Shown: piece after piece, positions 1 to 12,300 of the stretch
Position numbering within the stretch: position 1 is the first letter of the stretch
Layout: each line of letters opens with the position of its first letter
The notes under the pieces: generated by a model
Told to the model about the DNA's origin: nothing
Databases searched by the model: none
Seen by the model: the letters and a program-made list of their open reading frames with translations, nothing else
DNA from: Fistularia commersonii
Lineage: Eukaryota > Chordata > Actinopteri > Syngnathiformes > Fistulariidae
Reading direction: 5' to 3'
Assembly: GCA_037954325.1 (NCBI GenBank)
Contig: JBBMNZ010000084.1
Span: 124,001-188,000 of the forward strand
Length of the DNA stretch: 64,000 bases
Position numbers and translations under genes: made by a program

Positions 1-176
1 GCAGAAACCAGCTTGATGAAATTCAAAAGTTATTGCCACTCCTAATCAAAAACGCTCCAACTCGGTGAGATAAGCACTTTTTGAACGAATGGCTATATCT
101 CTTAAACTTGTAGCTGGATTACACTGAATTTGACATATATTATGCAGAATCATGTCCTAAACAACATATTTCAATA
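1..176 (+). repeat. Class B monomer (exemplar)
   Basis: This form has 'gcactttttgaacgaatgg' in the left variable block, 'ctcttaaacttgtagctgg' in the right block, and usually 'attatgcag'. It often carries 'ttcaatagtt' in place of 'ttcaaaagtt', for example at 2136 and 2842. B copies are common in 1-19 kb and become rare to the right, where class C replaces them. The gaacgaat block is shared with class C, so B looks like a recombinant between C-type left and D-type right segments. Confidence 0.88.
74..90 (-). promoter_or_regulatory. CENP-B-box-like 17-mer in class B and C monomers (example)
   Basis: Read on the minus strand the 17 bases are ATTCGTTCAAAAAGTGC. Against the mammalian CENP-B core (nTTCGnnnnAnnCGGGn) they match TTCG, the central A, and two of the four CGGG positions: 7 of the 9 fixed bases. 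The site is present only in monomers with 'gcactttttgaacgaat'. CENP-B-like proteins outside mammals have other or unknown site preferences, so function is speculative and chance resemblance is quite possible. Confidence 0.25.
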
Positions 177-529
177 GCAGAAACCAACTTGATGAAATTC
201 AAAAGTTATTGCCACTCCTAATCAAAAAACGCTCCAACTCGGTGAGATAAGCATTTTTTGACCCTATGGCTATATCTTTTAAACTTGTAGCTGGATTACA
301 CTGAATTTGACATATATTGTGCAGAATCACGTCCTAAACAACATATTTCAATAGAAGAAACCAGCTTGATGAAATTCAAAAGTTAATGCCACTCCTAATC
401 AAAAACGCTCCAACTCGGGGAGATAAGAAATTTTTGACCCTATGGCTATATCTCTTAAACTTGTAGCTGGATTACACTGAATTTGACATATATTATGCAG
501 AATCATGTCCTAAACAACATATTTCAATA

Positions 530-705
530 GCAGAAACCAGCTTGATGAAATTCAAAAGTTATTGCCACTCCTAATCAAAAACGCTCCAACTCGGTGAGAT
601 AAGCATTTTTTGACCCTATGGCTATATCTTTTAAACTTGTAGCTGGATTACACTGAATTTGACATATATTGTGCAGAATCATGTCCTAAAAAACATATTT
701 CAATA
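530..705 (+). repeat. Class A monomer (exemplar)
   Basis: This is the commonest monomer form. It has cggtga at monomer position 62-67, 'gcattttttgaccctatgg' near 74, 'cttttaaacttgtagctgg' near 98, 'actgaatttgac' near 122 and usually 'attgtgcag' near 140. It carries two AluI sites (AGCT at monomer positions 10 and 112) and a TTTAAA. Class A copies are found across the whole window, often as runs of two or three between other classes. The class names are mine and describe linked variants only. Confidence 0.9.
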
Positions 706-1233
706 GCAGAAACCAGCTTGATGAAATTCAAAAGTTATTGCCACTCCTAATCAAAAACGCTCCAACTCGGTGAGATAAGCATTTTTTGACCCTATGGCTA
801 TATCTTTTAAACTTGTAGCTGGATTACACTGAATTTGACATATATTGTGCAGAATCATGTCCTAAACAACATATTTCAATAGCAGAAACCAGCTTGATGA
901 AATTCAAAAGTTATTGCCACTCCTAATCAAAAACGCTCCAACTCGGTGAGATAAGCATTTTTTGAACGAATGGCTATATCTTATAAACTTGTAGCTGGAT
1001 TACACTGAATTTGACATATATTATGCAGAATCATGTCCTAAACAACATATTTCAATAGCAGAAACCAGCTTGATGAAATTCAAAAGTTATTGCCACTCCT
1101 AATCAAAAACGCTCCAACTCGGTGAGATAAGCATTTTTTGACCCTATGGCTATATCTTTTAAACTTGTAGCTGGATTACACTGAATTTGACATATATTGT
1201 GCAGAATCATGTCCTAAACAACATATTTCAATA

Positions 1234-1409
1234 GCAGAAACTAGCTTGATGAAATTCAAAAGTTATTGCCACTCCTAATCAAAAACGCTCCAACTCGGTG
1301 AGATAAGCACTTTTTGAACGAATGGCTATATCTTTTGAACCTGTGAAGGGATTACACTAGTTTTGACATATATTGTGCAGAATCATGTCCTAAACAACAT
1401 ATTTCAACA
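1234..1409 (+). repeat. Class C monomer (exemplar)
   Basis: This is the most distinct form. It pairs 'gcactttttgaacgaatgg' with 'cttttgaacctgtgaaggg' and 'acactagttttgac'. The AluI site at monomer position 112 is lost and an ACTAGT (SpeI-type) sequence is gained. C is often followed by 'caacagcag' instead of 'caatagcag'. A sub-form with 'actagatttg' appears only from about 25.1 kb rightward (25136, 46618, 47498, 53481, 57881, 62280), which marks local homogenisation. Confidence 0.9.
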
Positions 1410-2640
1410 GCAGAAACCAGCTTGATGAAATTCAAAAGTTATTGCCACTCCTAATCAAAAACGCTCCAACTCGGTGAGATAAGCATTTTTTGACCCTATG
1501 GCTATATCTTTTAAACTTGTAGCTGGATTACACTGAATTTGACATATATTGTGCAGAATCACGTCCTAAACAACATATTTCAATAGCAGAAACCAGCTTG
1601 ATGAAATTCAAAAGTTATTGCCACTCCTAATCAAAAACGCTCCAACTCGGGGAGATAAGCAATTTTTGACCCTATGGCTATATCTCTTAAACTTGTAGCT
1701 GGATTACACTGAATTTGACATATATTATGCAGAATCATGTCCTAAACAACATATTTCAATAGCAGAAACCAGCTTGATGAAATTCAAAAGTTATTGCCAC
1801 TCCTAATCAAAAACGCTCCAACTCGGTGAGATAAGCATTTTTTGACCCTTTGGCTATATCTTTTAAACTTGTAGCTGGATTACACTGAATTTGACATATA
1901 TTGTGCAGAATCATGTCCTAAACAACATATTTCAATAGCAGAAACCAGCTTGATGAAATTCAAAAGTTATTGCCACTCCTAATCAAAAACGCTCCAACTC
2001 GGTGAGATAAGCATTTTTTGACCCTATGGCTATATCTTTTAAACTTGTAGCTGGATTACACTGAATTTGACATATATTGTGCAGAATCATGTCCTAAACA
2101 ACATATTTCAATAGCAGAAACCAGCTTGATGAAATTCAATAGTTATTGCCACTCCTAATCAAAAACGCTCCAACTCGGTGAGATAAGCACTTTTTGAACG
2201 AATGGCTATATCTCTTAAACTTGTAGCTGGATTACACTGAATTTGACATATATTATGCAGAATCATGTCCTAAACAACATATTTCAATAGCAGAAACCAG
2301 CTTGATGAAATTCAAAAGTTATTGCCACTCCTAATCAAAAACGCTCCAACTCGGTGAGATAAGCATTTTTTGACCCTATGGCTATATCTTTTAAACTTGT
2401 AGCTGGATTACACTGAATTTGACATATATTGTGCAGAATCATGTCCTAAACAACATATTTCAATAGCAGAAACTAGCTTGATGAAATTCAAAAGTTATTG
2501 CCACTCCTAATCAAAAACGCTCCAACTCGGTGAGATAAGCACTTTTTGAACGAATGGCTATATCTTTTGAACCTGTGAAGGGATTACACTAGTTTTGACA
2601 TATATTGTGCAGAATCATGTCCTAAACAACATATTTCAAT
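1237..2640 (+). repeat. Eight-monomer segment recurring at about 14440-15835
   Basis: The monomer order C, A (cacgtcc), D, A (with 'ccctttgg'), A, B (with 'ttcaatagtt'), A, C is the same at 1237-2640 and at about 14440-15835. The rare 'ccctttgg' is at 1846 and 15049, a spacing of 75 monomers plus 3 bp. The second copy carries most of the small insertions described separately. After about 2640 and 15835 the orders diverge. Confidence 0.78.
1586..1761 (+). repeat. Class D monomer (exemplar)
   Basis: This form has 'ctcggggagataagcaattt' in the left variable block and then 'ctcttaaac', with 'attatgcag'. It usually follows an A monomer ending 'aatcacgtcc'. A sub-form with 'gataagaaatttttg' occurs at 421, 4115, 7107 and 13265 only. 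The G-for-T change in cggggag removes a TGA stop present in most monomers, which matters for the chance open frame at 43004. Confidence 0.86.
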
Positions 2641-2999
2641 AGCAGAAACCAGCTTGATGAAATTCAAAAGTTATTGCCACTCCTAATCAAAAACGCTCCA
2701 ACTCGGTGAGATAAGCATTTTTTGACCCTATGGCTATATCTTTTAAACTTGTAGCTGGATTACACTGAATTTGACATATATTGTGCAGAATCATGTCCTA
2801 AACAACATATTTCAATAGCAGAAACCAGCTTGATGAAATTCAATAGTTATTGCCACTCCTAATCAAAAACGCTCCAACTCGGTGAGATAAGCACTTTTTG
2901 AACGAATGGCTATATCTCTTAAACTTGTAGCTGGATTACACTGAATTTGACATATATTATGCAGAATCATGTCCTAAACAACATATTTCAATAGCAGAA

Positions 3000-4050
3000 A
3001 CCAGCTTGATGAAATTCAAAAGTTATTGCCACTCCTAATCAAAAACGCTCCAACTCGGTGAGATAAGCACTTTTTGAACGAATGGCTATATCTTTTGAAC
3101 CTGTGAAGGGATTACACTAGTTTTGACATATATTGTGCAGAATCATGTCCTACACAACATATTTCAACAGCAGAAACCAGCTTGATGAAATTCAAAAGTT
3201 ATTGCCACTCCTAATCAAAAACGCTCCAACTCGGTGAGATAAGCATTTTTTGACCCTATGGCTATATCTTTTAAACTTGTAGCTGGATTACACTGAATTT
3301 GACATATATTGTGCAGAATCATGTCCTAAACAACATATTTCAATAGCAGAAACCAGCTTGATGAAATTCAAAAGTTATTGCCACTCCTAATCAAAAACGC
3401 TCCAACTCTGTGAGATAAGCATTTTTTGACCCTATGGCTATATCTTTTAAACTTGTAGCTGGATTACACTGAATTTGACATATATTGTGCAGAATCATGT
3501 CCTAAACAACATATTTCAATAGCAGAAACCAGCTTGATGAAATTCAAAAGTTATTGCCACTCCTAATCAAAAACTCTCCAACTCGGTGAGATAAGCACTT
3601 TTTGAACGAATGGCTATATCTTTTGAACCTGTGAAGGGATTACACTAGTTTTGACATATATTGTGCAGAATCATGTCCTAAACAACATATTTCAATAGCA
3701 GAAACCAGCTTGATGAAATTCAAAAGTTATTGCCACTCCTAATCAAAAACGCTCCAATTGGTGAGATAAGCATTTTTTGACCCTATGGCTATATCTTTTA
3801 AACTTGTAGCTGGATTACACTGAATTTGACATATATTATGCAGAATCATGTCCTAAAAAACATATGTCAATAGCAGAAACCTGCTTGATGAAATTCAAAA
3901 GTTATTGCAAATCCTAATCAAAAACGCTCCAATTGGTGAGATAAGCATTTTTTGACCCTATGGCTATATCTTTTGAACCTGTGAAGGGATTACACTAGTT
4001 TTGACATATATTGTGCAGAATCACATCCTAAACAACATATTTCAATAGCA
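3000..4050 (+). repeat. Segment present three times (about 3.0-4.05, 8.8-10.03 and 17.6-18.8 kb)
   Basis: 'tacacaacat' is at 3151, 8957 and 17779. 'aactctgtgag' follows at about 3405, 9210 and 18032. 'catatgtcaat' is at 3861, 9843 and 18665. Copies two and three are 8822 bp apart throughout, which is 50 monomers plus 22 inserted bp that I can account for individually. Copy one is one monomer shorter: its spacing to copy two changes from 5806 to 5982 bp between these markers, because a C-to-A junction monomer near 3580-3760 has been lost. Confidence 0.83.
3873..4047 (+). repeat. Class E monomer (A-left / C-right hybrid), 175 bp
   Basis: This copy joins the A-type 'gcattttttgaccctatgg' to the C-type 'cttttgaacctgtgaaggg' and 'actagttttgac', so an exchange lies within 'tatggctatatctttt', which is shared by both. 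It also has 'ccaattggtgag', one base shorter than 'ccaactcggtgag', and 'attgcaaatcc'. Hybrids of this type recur widely, often with 'cctgcttg' and 'ccatctcggtgag' (30171, 32460, 34748, 43206, 44966, 52534 and 56934). Confidence 0.85.
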
Positions 4051-6158
4051 GAAACCAGCTTGATGAAATTCAAAAGTTAATGCCACTCCTAATCAAAAAC
4101 GCTCCAACTCGGGGAGATAAGAAATTTTTGACCCTATGGCTATATCTCTTAAACTTGTAGCTGGATTACACTGAATTTGACATATATTATGCAGAATCAT
4201 GTCCTAAACAACATATTTCAATAGCAGAAACCAGCTTGATGAAATTCAAAAGTTATTGCCACTCCTAATCAAAAACGCTCCAACTCGGTGAGATAAGCAT
4301 TTTTTGACCCTATGGCTATATCTTTTAAACTTGTACCTGGATTACACTGAATTTGACATATATTGTGCAGAATCATGTCCTAAACAACATATTTCAATAG
4401 CAGAAACCAGCTTGATGAAATTCAAAAGTTATTGCCACTCCTAATCAAAAACGCTCCAACTCGGTGAGATAAGCATTTTTTGACCCTATGGCTATATCTT
4501 TTAAACTTGTAGCTGGATTACACTGAATTTGACATATATTGTGCAGAATCATGTCCTAAACAACATATTTCAATAGCAGAAACCAGCTTGATGAAATTCA
4601 AAAGTTATTGCCACTCCTAATCAAAAACGCTCCAACTCGGTGAGATAAGCATTTTTTGACCCTATGGCTATATCTTATAAACTTGTAGCTGGATTACACT
4701 GAATTTGACATATATTGTGCAGAATCACGTCCTACACAACATATTTCAATAGCAGAAACCAGCTTGATGATATTCAAAAGTTATTGCCACTCCTAATCAA
4801 AAACGCTCCACTCGGTGAGATAAGCATTTTTTGACCCTATGTCTATATCTTTTAAACTTGTAGCTGGATTACACTGAATTTGACATATATTATGCAGAAT
4901 CACGTCCTAAACAACATATTTCAATAGCAGAAACCAGCTTGATGAAATTCAATAGTTATTGCCACTCCTAATCAAAAACGCTCCAACTCGGTGAGATAAG
5001 CACTTTTTGAACGAATGGCTATATCTCTTAAACTTGTAGCTGGATTACACTGAATTTGACATATATTATGCAGAATCATGTCCTAAACAACATATTTCAA
5101 TAGCAGAAACCAGCTTGATGAAATTCAAAAGTTATTGCCACTCCTAATCAAAAACGCTCCAACTCGGTGAGATAAGCATTTTTTGACCCTATGGCTATAT
5201 CTTTTAAACTTGTAGCTGGATTACACTGAATTTGACATATATTGTGCAGAATCATGTCCTAAACAACATATTTCAATAGCAGAAACTAGCTTGATGAAAT
5301 TCAAAAGTTATTGCCACTCCTAATCAAAAACGCTCCAACTCGGTGAGATAAGCACTTTTTGAACGAATGGCTATATCTTTTGAACCTGTGAAGGGATTCC
5401 ACTAGTTTTGACATATATTGTGCAGAATCATGTCCTAAACAACATATTTCAACAGCAGAAACCAGCTTGATGAAATTCAAAAGTTATTGCCACTCCTAAT
5501 CAAAAACGCTCCAACTCGGTGAGATAAGCATTTTTTGACCCTATGGCTATATCTTTTAAACTTGTAGCTGGATTACACTGAATTTGACATATATTGTGCA
5601 GAATCATGTCCTAAACAACATATTTCAATAGCAGAAACCAGCTTGATGAAATTCAATAGTTATTGCCACTCCTAATCAAAAACGCTCCAACTCGGTGAGA
5701 TAAGCACTTTTTGAACGAATGGCTATATCTCTTAAACTTGTAGCTGGATTACACTGAATTTGACATATATTATGCAGAATCATGTCCTAAACAACATATT
5801 TCAATAGCAGAAACCAGCTTGATGAAATTCAAAAGTTATTGCCACTCCTAATCAAAAACGCTCCAACTCGGTGAGATAAGCATTTTTTGACCCTATGGCT
5901 ATATCTTTTAAACTTGTAGCTGGATTACACTGAATTTGACATATATTGTGCAGAATCATGTCCTAAACAACATATTTCAATAGCAGAAACCAGCTTGATG
6001 AAATTCAAAAGTTATTGCCACTCCTAATCAAAAACGCTCCAACTCGGTGAGATAAGCATTTTTTGACCCTATGGCTATATCTTTTAAACTTGTAGCTGGA
6101 TTACACTGAATTTGACATATATTGTGCAGAATCATGTCCTAAACAACATATTTCAATA

Positions 6159-6334
6159 GCAGAAACCAGCTTGATGAAATTCAATAGTTATTGCCACTCC
6201 TAATCAAAAACGCTCCAACTCGGTGAGATAAGCACTTTTTGAACGAATGGCTATATCTCTTAAACTTGTAGCTGGATTACACTGAATTTGACATATATTG
6301 TGCAGAATCATGTCCTAAACAACATATTTCAATA
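6159..6334 (+). repeat. B-left/A-right fusion monomer at a one-monomer deletion junction
   Basis: The monomer starts as class B ('ttcaatagtt', 'gcactttttgaacgaat', 'ctcttaaac') but ends as class A ('attgtgcag', followed by 'aactagc'). At the matching place in the right-hand copy there are two monomers, a complete B (12141-12316) and a complete A (12317-12492). The duplicate spacing rises from 5982 to 6158 bp here. Loss of one repeat unit by unequal pairing within 'aaacttgtagctggatta' or its surroundings is the simplest reading; a gain in the other copy is possible. Confidence 0.8.
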
Positions 6335-9300
6335 GCAGAAACTAGCTTGATGAAATTCAAAAGTTATTGCCACTCCTAATCAAAAACGCTCCAACTCGGT
6401 GAGATAAGCACTTTTTGAACGAATGGCTATATCTTTTGAACCTGTGAAGGGATTACACTAGTTTTGACATATATTGTGCAGAATCATGTCCTAAACAACA
6501 TATTTCAACAGCAGAAACCAGCTTGATGAAATTCAAAAGTTATTGCCACTCCTAATCAAAAACGCTCCAACTCGGTGAGATAAGCATTTTTTGACCCTAT
6601 GGCTATATCTTTTAAACTTGTAGCTGGATTACACTGAATTTGACATATATTGTGCAGAATCACGTCCTAAACAACATATTTCAATAGCAGAAACCAGCTT
6701 GATGAAATTCAAAAGTTATTGCCACTCCTAATCAAAAACGCTCCAACTCGGTGAGATAAGCACTTTTTGAACGAATGGCTATATCTCTTAAACTTGTAGC
6801 TGGATTACACTGAATTTGACATATATTATGCAGAATCATGTCCTAAACAACATATTTCAATAGCAGAAACCAACTTGATGAAATTCAAAAGTTATTACCA
6901 CTCCTAATCAAAAAACGCTCCAACTCGGTGAGATAAGCATTTTTTGACCCTATGGCTATATCTTTTAAACTTGTAGCTGGATTACACTGAATTTGACATA
7001 TATTGTGCAGAATCACGTCCTAAACAACATATTTCAATAGCAGAAACCAGCTTGATGAAATTCAAAAGTTAATGCCACTCCTAATCAAAAACGCTCCAAC
7101 TCGGGGAGATAAGAAATTTTTGACCCTATGGCTATATCTCTTAAACTTGTAGCTGGATTACACTGAATTTGACATATATTATGCAGAATCATGTCCTAAA
7201 CAACATATTTCAATAGCAGAAACCAGCTTGATGAAATTCAAAAGTTATTGCCACTCCTAATCAAAAACGCTCCAACTCGGTGAGATAAGCATTTTTTGAC
7301 CCTATGGCTATATCTTTTAAACTTGTAGCTGGATTACACTGAATTTGACATATATTGTGCAGAATCATGTCCTAAACAACATATTTCAATAGCAGAAACC
7401 AGCTTGATGAAATTCAAAAGTTATTGCCACTCCTAATCAAAAACGCTCCAACTCGGTGAGATAAGCATTTTTTGACCCTATGGCTATATCTTTTAAACTT
7501 GTAGCTGGATTACACTGAATTTGACATATATTGTGCAGAATCATGTCCTAAACAACATATTTCAATAGCAGAAACCAGCTTGATGAAATTCAAAAGTTAT
7601 TGCCACTCCTAATCAAAAACGCTCCAACTCGGTGAGATAAGCATTTTTTGAACGAATGGCTATATCTTATAAACTAGTAGCTGGATTACACTGAATTTGA
7701 CATATATTGTGCAGAATCATGTCCTAAACAACATATTTCAATAGCAGAAACCAGCTTGATGAAATTCAAAAGTTATTGCCACTCCTAATCAAAAACGCTC
7801 CAACTCGGTGAGATAAGCATTTTTTGACCCTATGGCTATATCTTTTAAACTTGTAGCTGGATTACACTGAATTTGACATATATTGTGCAGAATCATGTCC
7901 TAAACAACATATTTCAATAGCAGAAACCAGCTTGATGAAATTCAATAGTTATTGCCACTCCTAATCAAAAACGCTCCAACTCGGTGAGATAAGCACTTTT
8001 TGAACGAATGGCTATATCTCTTAAACTTGTAGCTGGATTACACTGAATTTGACATATATTATGCAGAATCATGTCCTAAACAACATATTTCAATAGCAGA
8101 AACCAGCTTGATGAAATTCAAAAGTTATTGCCACTCCTAATCAAAAACGCTCCAACTCGGTGAGATAAGCATTTTTTGACCCTATGGCTATATCTTTTAA
8201 ACTTGTAGCTGGATTACACTGAATTTGACATATATTGTGCAGAATCAAGTCCTAAACAACATATTTCAATAGCAGAAACTAGCTTGATGAAATTCAAAAG
8301 TTATTGCCACTCCTAATCAAAAACGCTCCAACTCGGTGAGATAAGCACTTTTTGAACGAATGGCTATATCTTTTGAACCTGTGAAGGGATTACACTAGTT
8401 TTGACATATATTGTGCAGAATCATGTCCTAAACAACATATTTCAATAGCAGAAACCAGCTTGATGAAATTCAAAAGTTATTGCCACTCCTAATCAAAAAC
8501 GCTCCAACTCGGTGAGATAAGCATTTTTTGACCCTATGGCTATATCTTTTAAACTTGTAGCTGGATTACACTGAATTTGACATATATTGTGCAGAATCAT
8601 GTCCTAAACAACATATTTCAATAGCAGAAACCAGCTTGATGAAATTCAATAGTTATTGCCACTCCTAATCAAAAACGCTCCAACTCGGTGAGATAAGCAC
8701 TTTTTGAACGAATGGCTATATCTCTTAAACTTGTAGCTGGATTACACTGAATTTGACATATATTATGCAGAATCATGTCCTAAACAACATATTTCAATAG
8801 CAGAAACCAGCTTGATGAAATTCAAAAGTTATTGCCACTCCTAATCAAAAACGCTCCAACTCGGTGAGATAAGCACTTTTTGAACGAATGGCTATATCTT
8901 TTGAACCTGTGAAGGGATTACACTAGTTTTGACATATATTGTGCAGAATCATGTCCTACACAACATATTTCAACAGCAGAAACCAGCTTGATGAAATTCA
9001 AAAGTTATTGCCACTCCTAATCAAAAACGTTCCAACTCGGTGAGATAAGCATTTTTTGACCCTATGGCTATATCTTTTAAACTTGTAGCTGGATTACACT
9101 GAATTTGACATATATTGTGCAGAATCATGTCCTAAACAACATATTTCAATAGCAGAAACCAGCTTGATGAAATTCAAAAGTTATTGCCACTCCTAATCAA
9201 AAACGCTCCAACTCTGTGAGATAAGCATTTTTTGACCCTATGGCTATATCTTTTAAACTTGTAGCTGGATTACACTGAATTTGACATATATTGTGCAGAA

Positions 9301-12300
9301 TCATGTCCTAAACAACATATTTCAATAGCAGAAACCAGCTTGATGAAATTCAAAAGTTATTGCCACTCCTAATCAAAAATGCTCCAACTCGGTGAGATAA
9401 GCACTTTTTGAACGAATGGCTATATCTTTTGAACCTGTGAAGGGATTACACTAGTTTTGACATATATTGTGCAGAATCATGTCCTAAACAACATATTTCA
9501 ACAGCAGAAACCAGCTTGATGAAATTCAAAAGTTATTGCCACTCCTAATCAAAAACGCTCCAACTCGGTGAGATAAGCATTTTTTGACCCTATGGCTATA
9601 TCTTTTAAACTTGTAGCTGGATTACACTGAATTTGACATATATTGTGCAGAATCATGTCCTAAACAACATATTTCAATAGCAGAAACCTGCTTGATGAAA
9701 TTCAAAAGTTATTGCCACTCCTAATCAAAAACGCTCCAATTGGTGAGATAAGCATTTTTTGACCCTATGGCTATATCTTTTAAACTTGTAGCTGGATTAC
9801 ACTGAATTTGACATATATTATGCAGAATCATGTCCTAAAAAACATATGTCAATAGCAGAAACCTGCTTGATGAAATTCAAAAGTTATTGCAAATCCTAAT
9901 CAAAAACGCTCCAATTGGTGAGATAAGCATTTTTTGACCCTATGGCTATATCTTTTGAACCTGTGAAGGGATTACACTAGTTTTGACATATATTGTGCAG
10001 AATCACATCCTAAACAACATATTTCAATAGCAGAAACCAGCTTGATGAAATTCAAAAGTTAATGCCACTCCTAATCAAAAACGCTCCAACTCGGGGAGAT
10101 AAGCAATTTTTGACCCTATGGCTATATCTCTTAAACTTGTAGCTGGATTACACTGAATTTGACATATATTATGCAGAATCATGTCCTAAACAACATATTT
10201 CAATAGCAGAAACCAGCTTGATGAAATTCAAAAGTTATTGCCACTCCTAATCAAAAACGCTCCAACTCGGTGAGATAAGCATTTTTTGACCCTATGGCTA
10301 TATCTTTTAAACTTGTACCTGGATTACACTGAATTTGACATATATTGTGCAGAATCATGTCCTAAACAACATATTTCAATAGCAGAAACCAGCTTGATGA
10401 AATTCAAAAGTTATTGCCACTCCTAATCAAAAACGCTCCAACTCGGTGAGATAAGCATTTTTTGACCCTATGGCTATATCTTTTAAACTTGTAGCTGGAT
10501 TACACTGAATTTGACATATATTGTGCAGAATCATGTCCTAAACAACATATTTCAATAGCAGAAACCAGCTTGATGAAATTCAAAAGTTATTGCCACTCCT
10601 AATCAAAAACGCTCCAACTCGGTGAGATAAGCATTTTTTGACCCTATGGCTATATCTTATAAACTTGTAGCTGGATTACACTGAATTTGACATATATTGT
10701 GCAGAATCACGTCCTACACAACATATTTCAATAGCAGAAACCAGCTTGATGATATTCAAAAGTTATTGCCACTCCTAATCAAAAACGCTCCACTCGGTGA
10801 GATAAGCATTTTTTGACCCTATGTCTATATCTTTTAAACTTGTAGCTGGATTACACTGAATTTGACATATATTATGCAGAATCACGTCCTAAACAACATA
10901 TTTCAATAGCAGAAACCAGCTTGATGAAATTCAATAGTTATTGCCACTCCTAATCAAAAACGCTCCAACTCGGTGAGATAAGCACTTTTTGAACGAATGG
11001 CTATATCTCTTAAACTTGTAGCTGGATTACACTGAATTTGACATATATTATGCAGAATCATGTCCTAAACAACATATTTCAATAGCAGAAACCAGCTTGA
11101 TGAAATTCAAAAGTTATTGCCACTCCTAATCAAAAACGCTCCAACTCGGTGAGATAAGCATTTTTTGACCCTATGGCTATATCTTTTAAACTTGTAGCTG
11201 GATTACACTGAATTTGACATATATTGTGCAGAATCATGTCCTAAACAACATATTTCAATAGCAGAAACTAGCTTGATGAAATTCAAAAGTTATTGCCACT
11301 CCTAATCAAAAACGCTCCAACTCGGTGAGATAAGCACTTTTTGAACGAATGGCTATATCTTTTGAACCTGTGAAGGGATTCCACTAGTTTTGACATATAT
11401 TGTGCAGAATCATGTCCTAAACAACATATTTCAACAGCAGAAACCAGCTTGATGAAATTCAAAAGTTATTGCCACTCCTAATCAAAAACGCTCCAACTCG
11501 GTGAGATAAGCATTTTTTGACCCTATGGCTATATCTTTTAAACTTGTAGCTGGATTACACTGAATTTGACATATATTGTGCAGAATCATGTCCTAAACAA
11601 CATATTTCAATAGCAGAAACCAGCTTGATGAAATTCAATAGTTATTGCCACTCCTAATCAAAAACGCTCCAACTCGGTGAGATAAGCACTTTTTGAACGA
11701 ATGGCTATATCTCTTAAACTTGTAGCTGGATTACACTGAATTTGACATATATTATGCAGAATCATGTCCTAAACAACATATTTCAATAGCAGAAACCAGC
11801 TTGATGAAATTCAAAAGTTATTGCCACTCCTAATCAAAAACGCTCCAACTCGGTGAGATAAGCATTTTTTGACCCTATGGCTATATCTTTTAAACTTGTA
11901 GCTGGATTACACTGAATTTGACATATATTGTGCAGAATCATGTCCTAAACAACATATTTCAATAGCAGAAACCAGCTTGATGAAATTCAAAAGTTATTGC
12001 CACTCCTAATCAAAAACGCTCCAACTCGGTGAGATAAGCATTTTTTGACCCTATGGCTATATCTTTTAAACTTGTAGCTGGATTACACTGAATTTGACAT
12101 ATATTGTGCAGAATCATGTCCTAAACAACATATTTCAATAGCAGAAACCAGCTTGATGAAATTCAATAGTTATTGCCACTCCTAATCAAAAACGCTCCAA
12201 CTCGGTGAGATAAGCACTTTTTGAACGAATGGCTATATCTCTTAAACTTGTAGCTGGATTACACTGAATTTGACATATATTATGCAGAATCATGTCCTAA

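Larger units (their letters stand above)
1..1000 (+). repeat. Segment recurring at +6686 bp and again at +6158 bp
   Basis: Rare markers line up in three places. 'aaaccaactt' occurs at 181, 6867 and 13025. The D sub-form 'agataagaaa' occurs at 421, 7107 and 13265. 'tatatcttat' with gaacgaat occurs at 975, 7661 and 13823. The first step is 38 monomers minus 2 bp; the second is 35 monomers minus 2 bp, becoming plus 2 bp once the inserted bases near 13.55-13.77 kb are passed. Beyond about 1.0 kb the copies fall out of register, so a breakpoint lies there. Confidence 0.82.
3861..12292 (+). repeat. Large duplication at 5982-bp spacing (34 monomers minus 2 bp)
   Basis: The left copy is about 3861-6300 and the right copy about 9843-12282. 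Rare variants repeat at exactly 5982 bp: 'tcacatcc' 4021/10003, 'ttgtacctgg' 4331/10313, 'ctatgtctat' near 4846/10828, and 'aagggattcc' 5391/11373. The minus 2 bp is explained by the internal one-base indels. Past about 6300 the spacing becomes 6158 bp, one monomer more, and stays so to about 7.7/13.8 kb. Confidence 0.87.

Noticed and set aside
127..145. Bacterial-type promoter: ttgaca followed by tatatt or tattat in each monomer
   Set aside because: The hexamer-like elements are adjacent instead of about 17 bp apart, recur in every monomer, and have no gene downstream. Chance AT-rich similarity.
225..232. Extra-A insertions (225, 6910, 13069) as independent errors
   Set aside because: They occur at matching places in the three copies of the same segment (next to the 'aaaccaactt' marker), so they are inherited and not sequencing noise.
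3861..3872. catatg sites (3861, 9843, 18665) as functional elements
   Set aside because: They result from one t-to-g change in 'catatttca' that was copied with the triplicated segment. Useful as a marker only.
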